Translations under genes and position numbers: made by a program
In this document: in pieces, positions 44,541 to 52,899 of the stretch
How positions within the stretch are numbered: the stretch's first letter is position 1
Layout: each line of letters opens with the position of its first letter
Assembly (NCBI RefSeq): GCF_024204665.1
Contig: NZ_CP100355.1
Location: forward strand, 3,081,451 to 3,145,450
DNA from: Natronosalvus rutilus
Lineage (GTDB): Archaea > Halobacteriota > Halobacteria > Halobacteriales > Natrialbaceae
Reading direction: 5' to 3'
Length of the DNA stretch: 64,000 nt
The notes under the pieces: model-generated
Databases searched by the model: none
What the model was told of the DNA's origin: nothing
Seen by the model: the letters and a program-made list of their open reading frames with translations, nothing else

Positions 44541-46253
44541 TCAGGTAAAATCCACCGAAAACCGCGGCCCCTCGTCCGTCGCCTCGCGGCGCTCGCGCAG
44601 GGCGGTCTGTAACCGTTTTCGACCCGTCGACGCGACGATACGGCCGTCCTCGAGGTCGACGTCGTAGATGGTCGGCGTCTTCCAGACGAACGTCTGAGAG
44701 CTGGCCGTGTCGACGACGACCGAGGTCAGCCCGAGTCGACGCTGGAAGATCGACCGGCGATTCGAGACGGTCTGGATCCGGTAGTAGGGAATTACGGTCG
44801 TTCGCCGTCGCCAGAAGCCCCGGCGAATCACGAGGTGATCGTCACCGACGGAGTAGCCGAGGTTGACGTATCGGATGTGGGCTGCTGGGGGTACCGCGAG
44901 GAAGACGGCCACCGAGAGATACCAGTACTCCGTCCCGAAGCCGGTCAGGCTCGAGATCCCGAACGCGACCCCCACGAGAACCGCCGCGACGAGCGCGTAG
45001 CGCACGAAGTAGCGCCGGCGGGCGACTGCCGGCGGCGACTCGAATCGCGGGGGTTCGGTGCCCGTGAGGTTCTCCGCGAACGTCTGGACGCGCTCGACCC
45101 TCGCCAGCGGGACGGCGGACGTGCTCCCGCCGCTCGAGTCCGGGCCGTAGCCGGCGGTTTCGACCCAGAGGCCGGCGTAGCCGAGCGCCCGCTGGAGCGG
45201 ATTGTCGGTGATCGTCACCGACTGGACTTTCTCGGACGGGACCGAGCCGCTGTAGCGCTGGAGCAGGCCGCGTTCATAGACGAAGTCGTCGCCGGCCCGG
45301 CCGAGTCGGAAGTCGTAGTAGGTGGCGAAGGTGTAGGCGACGCTGACGGCGTAGGTGACGACGACGCCGTTGATCGCCGAGGCGAGCCCCAGGGCGACGT
45401 ACCCCGAGGGCGTCGCGTCCGTGAACGAGGCCGGGCCGCCGAACGGTTGGGCCGTCGCGAGCAACAGCGCCTCGACCTGGCTGGTGAAGAAGAACGCGAG
45501 CGCGAGGACACTGGCGGCCGCCGCCGGGCGAACCGTCGTGAACGCGTAGAGCAACAACTCTCGGGCATCGAGTGCGAACAGTAGCGTCGGTTGGTCGTCC
45601 TCGAACGGTGCCTCTGTCCCGGTCTCCGTCCTCGTAGTCGCGGACTCGAGGCCCGAATCCGTGAGGGCCGAGGCCTGGCCGCTCCAGGGGTGATCGCGCT
45701 CGCTCTCACGCTCGTGCTGGTCGGTTTCGTCCGGTGCGGTCGTGGGGCGTGTCGCTGGAGCGGATGTATCGGTGTCGGCCTCGGCTTCGTCGGGTCGACG
45801 CGCGGTTCGTCGCCGAATCTCGCGCTGCAGGCGCTTCGCTTCGTCCTCGCCGACGAAGTCGAGTGCCGCTTCCGTCTCGCCGCCGCCGGCGGTTTCGATC
45901 GAGACGACCGCGAGACCCGCCACGCGGTGGAACACGCCCTGACGAACGTCGACGTTCTGGATGCGCCGGTAGGGGATCTCTCGAGCGCGCCGGGAGAAGA
46001 CGCCGGAGGCGACGTCGACCGTGTCGTCGGTGAGCCCGTACTCGAACCGGTAGTAGTACGCGAGGCCGTAACCGGCGCCGACGAGCAGCCCGATGGGTGC
46101 GAGATACAGGGCCCAGGTGACGGAGACGGCGTCGAAGACGGCGCTCAGCACGCTCACGAGGAAGAACGGCATCGAGAGGCCGACGACGGCCGACCGGAGC
46201 GTGGTCGTGACCGCGCTCAACGGGTGGAGGCGATGGGTACTCGAGTCCGTCAT
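44541..46253 (-). CDS. Triple bacterial-PH-domain membrane protein (YdbT-like), module B
   Basis: 570 residues, paralogue of 40298. Three bPH2 domains again: YRFEYGLTDDTVDVASGVFS then REIPYRRIQNVDVRQGVFHR; FRLGRAGDDFVYERGLLQRY then SVPSEKVQSVTITDNPLQRA; LGYSVGDDHLVIRRGFWRRR then VIPYYRIQTVSNRRSIFQRR. The acidic linker differs most. ATGA overlap with 46250 upstream. Confidence 0.82.
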   Translation of the reverse strand: MTDSSTHRLHPLSAVTTTLRSAVVGLSMPFFLVSVLSAVFDAVSVTWALYLAPIGLLVGAGYGLAYYYRFEYGLTDDTVDVASGVFSRRAREIPYRRIQNVDVRQGVFHRVAGLAVVSIETAGGGETEAALDFVGEDEAKRLQREIRRRTARRPDEAEADTDTSAPATRPTTAPDETDQHERESERDHPWSGQASALTDSGLESATTRTETGTEAPFEDDQPTLLFALDARELLLYAFTTVRPAAAASVLALAFFFTSQVEALLLATAQPFGGPASFTDATPSGYVALGLASAINGVVVTYAVSVAYTFATYYDFRLGRAGDDFVYERGLLQRYSGSVPSEKVQSVTITDNPLQRALGYAGLWVETAGYGPDSSGGSTSAVPLARVERVQTFAENLTGTEPPRFESPPAVARRRYFVRYALVAAVLVGVAFGISSLTGFGTEYWYLSVAVFLAVPPAAHIRYVNLGYSVGDDHLVIRRGFWRRRTTVIPYYRIQTVSNRRSIFQRRLGLTSVVVDTASSQTFVWKTPTIYDVDLEDGRIVASTGRKRLQTALRERREATDEGPRFSVDFT

Positions 46254-46711
46254 ACGGCGTCGTCGGCCTCGCTCTCGACGGCCAGTTCCCGGAGTGTGTC
46301 CTGGAGCCGGCGAGCGCGTTCAGGGGTGAGTCCCGGGACCCGCACGTCGGCGTTTCGCGAGCCGGCCGTGTAGACCACGACGCTCGAGAGGCCCAGTGCG
46401 CGCTCGACGGGGCCGAACTGCGTGTCGACGTGCTGGACGCGAACGAACGGGACGGCCGTCTCGACGAACGTCACGACGCCCCGCTCGAGGTAGAGGGCGT
46501 CCTCCTGAAGGTCGAAGTGCCAGCGCCCGTAGAGCACGACTGCGTAGACGATGCCGAGAACGAGTGCGAGAGCGACGACGGTGACCGTCACGGCGACCGG
46601 TATTTGGACCAGCCACTGGTCGATGGCGCTGACGGCGACGCCGAGGAGGACAGCCAGCAGCACCCACCGAGCGATCCACACCAGGCGAATGCGCGGATGC
46701 AACGATTCCAT
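46250..46711 (-). CDS. bPH2-domain membrane protein (YdbS-like), module B
   Basis: 153 residues from ATG 46711 (a TTG at 46717 is in frame). Two membrane segments and a bPH2 domain with VVTFVETAVPFVRVQHVDTQ and [20 protein letters not shown], closely like 42034. TATA GTTTATCC (minus strand, 46735-46742) is 24-31 bases from the ATG and decides the start. Confidence 0.82.
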   Translation of the reverse strand: MESLHPRIRLVWIARWVLLAVLLGVAVSAIDQWLVQIPVAVTVTVVALALVLGIVYAVVLYGRWHFDLQEDALYLERGVVTFVETAVPFVRVQHVDTQFGPVERALGLSSVVVYTAGSRNADVRVPGLTPERARRLQDTLRELAVESEADDAV

Positions 46712-46774
46712 AGCCAAATCCTCTCAGGAGAGTCGGATAAACGTGCGGATTGGTGGCGCGTTCGGTCGTCGATA

Positions 46775-46848
46775 CGTTGCGGTCGAGCGTTCTGGCGGCA
46801 GGTCGTTGCGGTCGAGCGTTTTGGCGGCAGGTCGTTGCGGTCGAGCGT
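46775..46848 (+). repeat. 29-base tandem repeat upstream of module B
   Basis: Core CGTTGCGGTCGAGCGT recurs at 46775, 46804 and 46833, exactly 29 bases apart; the first two units continue TTCTGGCGGCAGGT / TTTTGGCGGCAGGT and the third diverges after the core. It sits between module B and the BolA gene. Not a CRISPR: only three adjacent copies without spacers. Confidence 0.75.
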
Positions 46849-46908
46849 CCGGTTCGGGTCGTCCGACCTCGAGTCATCGTCGAGCGCTCAACCAGCACCG
46901 ACGTGCGC

Positions 46909-47166
46909 TCAGTCGTCGACGCGCTCGGCGTACTCCGCGGGCGTGTACGTCGACAACTCGAGGGCGTGGATGTCGGTCGTCATGTGGCCCTCGAGGGCGT
47001 CATAGACGCGCTGGTGTTGCTGAACGAGGGGCAGACCCTCGAACGCCGGCGAGACGACCGTCGCCGCCAGGTGATCGTCGTCGTGGTCGCCGCGGGCACG
47101 GCCGACGGTCACGTCGGCGTCCTCGAGTTCGGATTCGATGAGAGATTCGACGGCTTCGGGTTCCAT
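46909..47166 (-). CDS. BolA family protein
   Basis: 85 residues from ATG 47166 (MEPEAVESLIESELEDADVT): VVSPAFEGLPLVQQHQRVYDAL and the end ALELSTYTPAEYAERV are the BolA helix-turn-helix-like core, with the conserved His in LVQQHQRVYDAL. BolA proteins work with glutaredoxins on Fe-S clusters. The open frame continues upstream to an ATG at 47370 through a Gly/Asp-rich stretch, which could add about 68 residues; see the finding. The short form matches the family length. Confidence 0.85.
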   Translation of the reverse strand: MEPEAVESLIESELEDADVTVGRARGDHDDDHLAATVVSPAFEGLPLVQQHQRVYDALEGHMTTDIHALELSTYTPAEYAERVDD

Positions 47167-47337
47167 GTCCGGTTCATCGTCCGAAGTGCCCAAAAGCGCC
47201 CCGGTCTCGTCGTCTCCGTCACCGTCTCCGTTGGCGCCGTCTCCGCCATCGTCCCCGTTACCGTCCTCTCCGTCACCATCCCCATTGACGCCGTCTTCGC
47301 CACCATCCTCGGCGCCGTCGTCGCCATCGGCCGGCGC

Positions 47338-47346
47338 GTTTATACT
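47338..47346 (+). promoter_or_regulatory. TATA box for the 47369 gene
   Basis: GTTTATACT is 23-31 bases before the ATG at 47369, matching a leaderless start there. Confidence 0.55.
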
Positions 47347-47368
47347 GGTCGCCTCCACACCGCCGAAC

Positions 47369-47860
47369 ATGTCACTCGCAGCCGAGACGCGACGGGCAGT
47401 CGACGCCCACCCGTTTCTCCACACCGCGCTCCGTGCAGACGTGGTCAACTATACCGCTGCCGCCCGCTTCCTCGCGGTGGACGATGAAACCGACGCGGTC
47501 GCGACGGCGCTCAGGCGTTACGGCGACGAACTCGAGGCGCTCGGTCCGAGCGACCGATCCGTCCGCGTCCGGATGCAAAGCGGCGTCGGGCCAGTCGACG
47601 ATAACGGCGAAGCGCTCCTGGCGGTCGGTTCAACTGTCTTCGGCACTGGTGCCGACTCGAGTGCGTACACGGCTATCGTCGCGACAGGCGAAGTGGATGC
47701 TCGAGCGGTTTCGACGGCGCTCGCGTCGCTGAGCATCGCAGGTATCGAGGTGGTCGCCGCCGGATTTGAGGCCGAAACGCTGGTCGTCGCGGTCGAGCGT
47801 CTCGACGGGGCGAACGCCGTTCGTGCGGTCGAGGGTGCCCTGGAGACGGCGCTCAAGTAG
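47369..47860 (+). CDS. Haloarchaeal conserved protein (DUF7523-like)
   Basis: 163 residues, starting MSLAAETRRAVDAHPFLHTALRADVVNY with TAAARFLAVDDETDAVATALRRYGDEL (a helical DNA-binding-like half) and a C-terminal alpha/beta half that resembles an ACT domain (VATGEVDARAVSTALASLSI). I associate it with DUF7523 from memory. Possibly a regulator. Divergent from BolA; a start-codon overlap with the longer BolA reading is noted. Confidence 0.65.
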   Translation: MSLAAETRRAVDAHPFLHTALRADVVNYTAAARFLAVDDETDAVATALRRYGDELEALGPSDRSVRVRMQSGVGPVDDNGEALLAVGSTVFGTGADSSAYTAIVATGEVDARAVSTALASLSIAGIEVVAAGFEAETLVVAVERLDGANAVRAVEGALETALK

Positions 47861-47870
47861 CCGCTTTCAC

Positions 47871-49016
47871 TCAGTACACCGGTGCGACTGAGAAGACGGC
47901 GTAGGCGCCGACGGTCGCGACGACCGGGATCACGTGCTGGAGTGTGAGCACGCGGGCGCTCTCGAACGGGTCGAACTCGAGTTCGGATTCGGACGAGTCG
48001 TCCTTCGACGCGATGGTTCCCCTGACCTCGGCAGGGTCGAGCCCGCCATCGCCGACGGGGCCGCGTTTTCGGCCGCCGGAATCGTCGTCAACGCGGAGCG
48101 TTCGACTCCATCCGAGTCCCGCGATGGAGACCGTCGCGACGATCACGAAACTGGCGGGAATACCCAGCAGCGAGAGTGTGATGATGATGGCCGCACTGAC
48201 CGTCGACGCGACGAGCGCGGCAGGGAGCGGAAGTTTGACGATATCGTTGCCCAGCGTCTCGAGGGTTCGTCGAGCGATCGTCAGCGCACCGAGAGCAACG
48301 GCGATCGATCCCAGAACGATGCCGACTGGCATGTCGAGTACGTCACCGCCGATCAGCGGCGCGACGATGTTCGCGATGTTGGAGGTACCGGAACTGAACG
48401 CCATGAGACAGCCGACGACGACCACCACGCCCCCGGCCAGCAATTCGTCGCGCTGGCTCGAGGTGACAGTCATCGAGGGAATCGTACCCGAACGGTCCAC
48501 GGCGAACAGCGGTTCGTTCGAACTCGACTCCGAGATCCAGTCGTCGAACCGTTGGTAGTAGAAGTACCCGATGGCAACCGAGACAGCGAACCCAGCAATC
48601 GGGGCGATGGTCCACCAGAAGACGATCTCGCGCATCGTCGCCCACTGCAGTTCGCCGCTGGCCATGCCGAGGCCGGCGATCGCTCCGACGGTGGTCATCG
48701 AGGTCGAGGCCGGAACTCCGGTCCGGTTGCCGGCGAACAGCACGATGCCGATGAGCCCGAGAATGACGATGCTCGACTCGAGCGTGAAGAGCGACGAATC
48801 GTTGAGTAGTTGCTGTCCGAGCGTGTCGACGACGCGACGGCCGATCGTCGCCGCACCGAGGCCGAAGAAGACGGCCATCAGCCCCCCGGCGACGACCTTC
48901 GGTACCAGCGACGCTCCGACGGCTGGACCGAACGCCGGCGCCGTCGTCGAGCCCCCGATGTTGAACCCGACGAAGACGGCGATGAGAATAGTAAAAATCA
49001 GCAGTAGCTCGGGCAT
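47871..49016 (-). CDS. Inorganic phosphate transporter, PiT family
   Basis: 381 residues and about ten hydrophobic segments. PiT signature is altered: the first NIGGSTTAPAFGPAVGA and the second SSGTSNIANIVAPLIGG replace the usual GANDVANAxG, a style I recall in haloarchaeal PiT proteins. A cytoplasmic loop carries acidic and Ser-rich stretches. Na+ or H+ coupled phosphate import is inferred from the family. Confidence 0.83.
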   Translation of the reverse strand: MPELLLIFTILIAVFVGFNIGGSTTAPAFGPAVGASLVPKVVAGGLMAVFFGLGAATIGRRVVDTLGQQLLNDSSLFTLESSIVILGLIGIVLFAGNRTGVPASTSMTTVGAIAGLGMASGELQWATMREIVFWWTIAPIAGFAVSVAIGYFYYQRFDDWISESSSNEPLFAVDRSGTIPSMTVTSSQRDELLAGGVVVVVGCLMAFSSGTSNIANIVAPLIGGDVLDMPVGIVLGSIAVALGALTIARRTLETLGNDIVKLPLPAALVASTVSAAIIITLSLLGIPASFVIVATVSIAGLGWSRTLRVDDDSGGRKRGPVGDGGLDPAEVRGTIASKDDSSESELEFDPFESARVLTLQHVIPVVATVGAYAVFSVAPVY

Positions 49017-49140
49017 TGTCTCAACGTTTCGAAATCCGCAGATAACGTTTCGCCCAAAATAGCTTGGGGTGGAGAGCACGGAACGCAATCCATCGGGCGG
49101 TCGAGTGAGTCCGTGTCGACGGTCGACACCCCATCCGACG

Positions 49141-49148
49141 CTTTAAGG
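49141..49148 (+). promoter_or_regulatory. TATA box for cysS
   Basis: CTTTAAGG is 25-32 bases before the ATG at 49173. Confidence 0.5.
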
Positions 49149-49172
49149 TACGCCCGCGAGGACACTCGAGTA

Positions 49173-50672
49173 ATGACCCTGCACGTGACGAATACGTTGA
49201 CGGGCGAGACGGAGCCGTTCGAGCCACAGGATCCCCAAAACGTCCTCCTCTACTACTGTGGCCTGACGGTTTCGGACCCGCCCCACCTCGGGCACGCCCG
49301 CTCGTGGGTGCACGTCGACGTGATGCACCGCTGGCTCGAGCACGTCGGCTACGGCGTCCGTCACGTCGAGAACTTCACCGACGTCAACGAGAAGATCGTC
49401 GCCCGCGTCGGCCAGGACGACCTCGGCGACGACGAAGCCGCGGTCGCCGAAACCTACGTTCAGCGGACGATCGAGGACATGCGTTCGCTGAACCTCCTGC
49501 GCGCCGAGGTCTACCCCAGGGTATCGGAGCACATCCCCGAGATCATCGACCTCGTGGAGACACTCGTCGAGTCGGGCTACGCCTACGAGTCCAACGGCTC
49601 GGTCTACTTCGACGTGACGACCTTCGAGGACTACGGGGCGCTCTCGAACCAGGACATCGAATCGATCGAGGCCCAGGGCGAACCCGACGAACAGGCCGAT
49701 AAGCGCCACCCGGCCGACTTCGCGCTCTGGAAGGCGGGACCGGTCTCGGAAGAGGCCGTCCACGAACACAGCAAGGGTGCGACCTGGGAGGAGACGCCGA
49801 CCGGCCAGACCTGGGACTCGCCGTGGGGCGAGGGGCGGCCAGGATGGCACATCGAGTGCTCGGCGATGAGCATGACCCACCTCGGGGAGACCCTCGACAT
49901 CCACGTCGGCGGCCGGGACCTCGTCTTCCCTCACCACGAGAACGAGATTGCCCAGAGCGAGGCCGCGACGGGCCACCAGTTCGCCCGCTACTGGCTCCAC
50001 TGCGAACTGTTCCAGATGGGCGAGACGAAGATGTCCTCGAGTCTGGGCAACTTCGTGACCGTCGACGAGGCCGTCGAGCGGTGGGGACCCAACGTCCTTC
50101 GCACGTTCCTCACCGCGGGTGCGTACAACAGCCAGCAACTCTACAGCGACGACACCATCTCGGAGGCCGAAGAACGCTGGGAACGCCTCGAGCGTGCCTA
50201 CGACGCCGCCGTCGATGTGCTCGATTCCCCCGCCACGAAGTCGAAACTCGTCGACGAGGACCTTCGCGAGTCCGTGGACGCTGCGCGGGAGGCGTTCACC
50301 GAGGCGATGAACGACGACTTCAACACCCGCGAGGCGCAGTCGGCGCTGCTCGAAATTGCGAGCGCGGCGAATCGCCATCACGAGGGCGCCGAAGGCGAAC
50401 ACGGATCGAGGGCGTACGACTACCAGGGCCTGAAACGAGCCGTCGAGACGCTCGAGGAACTCGGCGACGTACTCGGATTGACCTTCGGCGGCGCCAAGGC
50501 GACCGGCAACGTCGAACTCGCGGGCGAGGTCGTCGACCTGGTCCTCGAGATCCGCGAGCAGGAGCGAGACGCGGGTAACTACGAGCGCGCCGACGAGTTG
50601 CGCGACGAACTCGAGGCGATCGGCGTCGAGGTACAAGATACGGACGAGGGGCCGACGTTTCGGCTTCCGTGA
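49173..50672 (+). CDS. cysS: Cysteinyl-tRNA synthetase
   Basis: 499 residues, class I synthetase. HIGH-type motif HLGH, KMSKS-type KMSSS, zinc-binding Cys in YYCGLTV and [13 protein letters not shown] plus [10 protein letters not shown]. The DALR-like anticodon domain and the C-terminal [12 protein letters not shown] helix are in place. ATG 49173 with TATA at 49141 fixes the start; a longer in-frame 5' extension to 49113 is unlikely. Confidence 0.96.
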   Translation: MTLHVTNTLTGETEPFEPQDPQNVLLYYCGLTVSDPPHLGHARSWVHVDVMHRWLEHVGYGVRHVENFTDVNEKIVARVGQDDLGDDEAAVAETYVQRTIEDMRSLNLLRAEVYPRVSEHIPEIIDLVETLVESGYAYESNGSVYFDVTTFEDYGALSNQDIESIEAQGEPDEQADKRHPADFALWKAGPVSEEAVHEHSKGATWEETPTGQTWDSPWGEGRPGWHIECSAMSMTHLGETLDIHVGGRDLVFPHHENEIAQSEAATGHQFARYWLHCELFQMGETKMSSSLGNFVTVDEAVERWGPNVLRTFLTAGAYNSQQLYSDDTISEAEERWERLERAYDAAVDVLDSPATKSKLVDEDLRESVDAAREAFTEAMNDDFNTREAQSALLEIASAANRHHEGAEGEHGSRAYDYQGLKRAVETLEELGDVLGLTFGGAKATGNVELAGEVVDLVLEIREQERDAGNYERADELRDELEAIGVEVQDTDEGPTFRLP

Positions 50673-50876
50673 CGGCGGCTGTTCTCCTCCACCCCTCCTT
50701 GTTCGAACGTCGTCAGTGCTCGTGACGGACTCGAGGTCCGAGTTCGTCGCGAAAGCAGGAACGATTGCGGTGGGTATACTCCTGCGATAAAAACGAGAAA
50801 GCGAGGCGAGCTGGCGACAGCGAAGCGGGCGACCGCCGAGTACGACAATGCCGTGTTACGGTAGCCGTCCCGGGGA
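50673..50876. other. Convergent intergenic region
   Basis: 204 bases between cysS and the zinc-ribbon membrane protein. No gene or repeat recognised. Confidence 0.4.
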
Positions 50877-51314
50877 CTACCGGTCTGATTCGGTGGACGT
50901 CTCCTCTTGCGCTTCCAGATTAGAGAAGTCCGAGAGATCGCTCGTACACCAGTGACAGAACTCGAGATCCGTATCGAGTTCCTTCCCACAGTACGGGCAG
51001 TGCGTGAGGCTCCCGTCGGGTGCGGGTGCTCGCCGGGCCACCTGATTGTGCGCCACCGCGAGCAGATACGCATCGACGACGCTGAGAATCGCGACGAACA
51101 GGAGCGGGGACAGTTCCGCCAGATCTGCGCCCTCGCCGGCCGCGAGGGCCTCGAGCGTGGCCGTCTCGACGAACAGGATACTGACGCCGAACAGGAGGAC
51201 GATCCAGCCCAGCGCACGCCGCCAGCGCCGGAGGTAACAGTGACCGAAGCCGGTGACGAGGACCCCGAGTAACGCGGCGAGCCACGGGCGCTTCTTCGAG
51301 AACGACCGATCCAT
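50877..51314 (-). CDS. Membrane protein with C-terminal zinc ribbon
   Basis: 145 residues: three hydrophobic segments (PWLAALLGVLVTGFGHCYLR, ALGWIVLLFGVSILFVETA, LLFVAILSVVDAYLLAVA), then a cytoplasmic zinc ribbon HCPYCGKELDTDLEFCHWC. I recall similar haloarchaeal proteins carrying a DUF7575-like ribbon. Function unknown. The promoter carries a palindrome between TATA and start (51322-51333). Confidence 0.75.
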   Translation of the reverse strand: MDRSFSKKRPWLAALLGVLVTGFGHCYLRRWRRALGWIVLLFGVSILFVETATLEALAAGEGADLAELSPLLFVAILSVVDAYLLAVAHNQVARRAPAPDGSLTHCPYCGKELDTDLEFCHWCTSDLSDFSNLEAQEETSTESDR

Positions 51315-51321
51315 AGGTTAA

Positions 51322-51333
51322 CTAACCGGTTAG
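51322..51333. promoter_or_regulatory. CTAACCGGTTAG palindromic operator
   Basis: A perfect 12-base palindrome 8-19 bases upstream of the start codon at 51314, between that start and the TATA element at 51338-51345. The position would block transcription start if bound by a repressor. Confidence 0.5.
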
Positions 51334-51337
51334 ATAG

Positions 51338-51345
51338 CTATAAGC
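51338..51345 (-). promoter_or_regulatory. TATA box of the 50877 gene
   Basis: Minus strand GCTTATAG, 24-31 bases from the ATG at 51314. Repeats TTCACG TTCACG TTCACG TCCACG follow just upstream (51346-51369). Confidence 0.5.
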
Positions 51346-51419
51346 CTTCACGTTCACGTTCACGTCCACGCCATCGAGACCGCCCCAGGCACAAAACGAT
51401 GTGGTCGAGAGTTGCCGAC

Positions 51420-52535
51420 TCACAACCCGAGCGCCGTCGCGACCGGCACGCCGGCCCAAAGCGCGCCGACGAGGTAGCCGCCGATCGCTCCCGAATTGAG
51501 CAGCGGCAGTCCGGCGTGCGGTCGGCCCCTGAGGACCATGGCCATCAGGACCAGCAACCCCGCGAGCGTGCCCAGCACGCCACCCAGCGCGGGCGCGTTG
51601 AGCGTGATCAGCGGAACGTCGAGCGAGCCAACCTCGAGGAAGGAGGCGGCGCTGGCGATCAGGATTGTCGGGATGACGGCGTCACCGAGACCGATGAAGA
51701 GGGCGTCGCGGACGCCTTCGGATGCGTCGTCCAGTTCTGGCTCTGTTTGCTCAGGCTCTGGCTGCTCTGACTCTGTCCGCTCTCGCTCGCGTTCGTCCTC
51801 GGCAGCCTCGGAATCGGTCGGCTCGGCGGTGGGGCCTTCGAAATCGTCCGCATCGGCTTCCGGGGAACCGCCGTTGGTCGTCGCCGTCGATTCCGCGTCT
51901 CGATTTTCGATTTCACCGGGCACGTCGCCGGCCTCGAGGAAGGAGTACGACAGCGAGGTCGGGACGACGAGGACGACGGGAATGTGCAGGTCCATCACGC
52001 CCTCGGCGAGGTCGAGCATGTGCTCCGTCCGGTAGACGCTAATCGCGTCGTAGACGGCGAGCACGACGAGCAAGACGAGAGCGGGCAAGAGGCCGAAGCT
52101 GATCCCGAAGAGGCCGGCCGCGCCCGCGCCCATGACGACGCCGGCGAGGTCGATGACGTACCACTCGGGATAGATCACGAGGGCGGCGCCGATGCCGAGC
52201 GAGACGAGGAGGGGGAAGACACCGAACGAGGCGATCGTGGCTACGGGCGGGAGAATCTCGGCGAAGACGAACCACGAGAGCATGACGCTGACGCCGACGA
52301 TGAGTCCGCGGATGATCCACTGGAGATCGTACTTGAACGCCGCGAGCATGAACGCCGTCATCACGAGAATCGCCCCGACGTAGACCAGGCTGTTCGTCGG
52401 GTCGGAGGGGTCCTCGACGGCCTGCATCTCGGCGGCGGTGAAGGGTTCGACGAGCGCGAGCGCGCCGAACTGGACGCCGATAAAGAGGAGACAGGTGAAT
52501 CCGACCGCACTGCCCAGACGAATCCGCTCGTTCAT
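51420..52535 (-). CDS. Presenilin-family intramembrane aspartyl protease
   Basis: 371 residues, nine-pass A22-type layout. Catalytic Asp163 in VYDAISVY, Asp285 in GLGDAVIPT, and the PAL-equivalent PHAGLPLLN (339-347). Between the catalytic segments lies a long acidic, disordered loop (about 203-272). Archaeal PSH proteins cleave transmembrane segments. No signal peptidase context. Confidence 0.88.
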   Translation of the reverse strand: MNERIRLGSAVGFTCLLFIGVQFGALALVEPFTAAEMQAVEDPSDPTNSLVYVGAILVMTAFMLAAFKYDLQWIIRGLIVGVSVMLSWFVFAEILPPVATIASFGVFPLLVSLGIGAALVIYPEWYVIDLAGVVMGAGAAGLFGISFGLLPALVLLVVLAVYDAISVYRTEHMLDLAEGVMDLHIPVVLVVPTSLSYSFLEAGDVPGEIENRDAESTATTNGGSPEADADDFEGPTAEPTDSEAAEDERERERTESEQPEPEQTEPELDDASEGVRDALFIGLGDAVIPTILIASAASFLEVGSLDVPLITLNAPALGGVLGTLAGLLVLMAMVLRGRPHAGLPLLNSGAIGGYLVGALWAGVPVATALGL

Positions 52536-52574
52536 GGGTCGCGATTTGACCGGCCGTCGTATTGGTGTTGCGTT

Positions 52575-52706
52575 CTCGAGGCGGATGACCCTTCGCCCGG
52601 GTTCACCGACTTCGCGGTACTCGCCGGCGACGGACGCACCCTCGAGTGGCTGTGCCGGCGGGTGGTCGAGAGTGACCTCGAGGAGGAGAGCGCCACCGAC
52701 CAGTGA
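52575..52706 (+). pseudogene. Orphan C-terminal remnant of a PGF-CTERM-type surface protein
   Basis: In one frame: EADDPSPGFTDFAVLAGDG RTLEWLCRRV and an acidic tail ending ATDQ-stop. This parallels the end of the intact protein at 52900 (ETPGFTGIGALAGGGLTLEW). DNA similarity is evident too (CCCGGGTTCACCG, CACCCTCGAGTGGCTG). No start or upstream domain exists, since the 5' side is the presenilin gene start. Probably a remnant of a partial duplication. Confidence 0.65.
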
Positions 52707-52835
52707 ACGACGTATCTGGATCGATCACCTCTCGTGTCACTTCGTCGAAACGAAGCGGAGCCCGGTTTCGTGAACGGTTATTTTCGACCCAGGGACGTGG
52801 TCCGTTGCTCCCGGCGCAATCGTCTCACGGGTACC

Positions 52836-52865
52836 GTTTCGGTGTCGAAATTGAGTTACCGAAAC
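52836..52865. promoter_or_regulatory. GTTTCGGT-N14-ACCGAAAC dyad
   Basis: Perfect 8-base arms with 14 bases between, 35-64 bases before the ATG of the propeller gene at 52900. Candidate operator. A smaller hairpin CTTCGT-CGAA-ACGAAG sits at 52740-52755. Confidence 0.5.
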
Positions 52866-52899
52866 AGTAGCTAACTGGGTAGAGTCGAAGGGCCGGCGT

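Noticed and set aside
46775-46848. CRISPR array
   Set aside because: Units are contiguous, without spacers, and no cas genes lie nearby.
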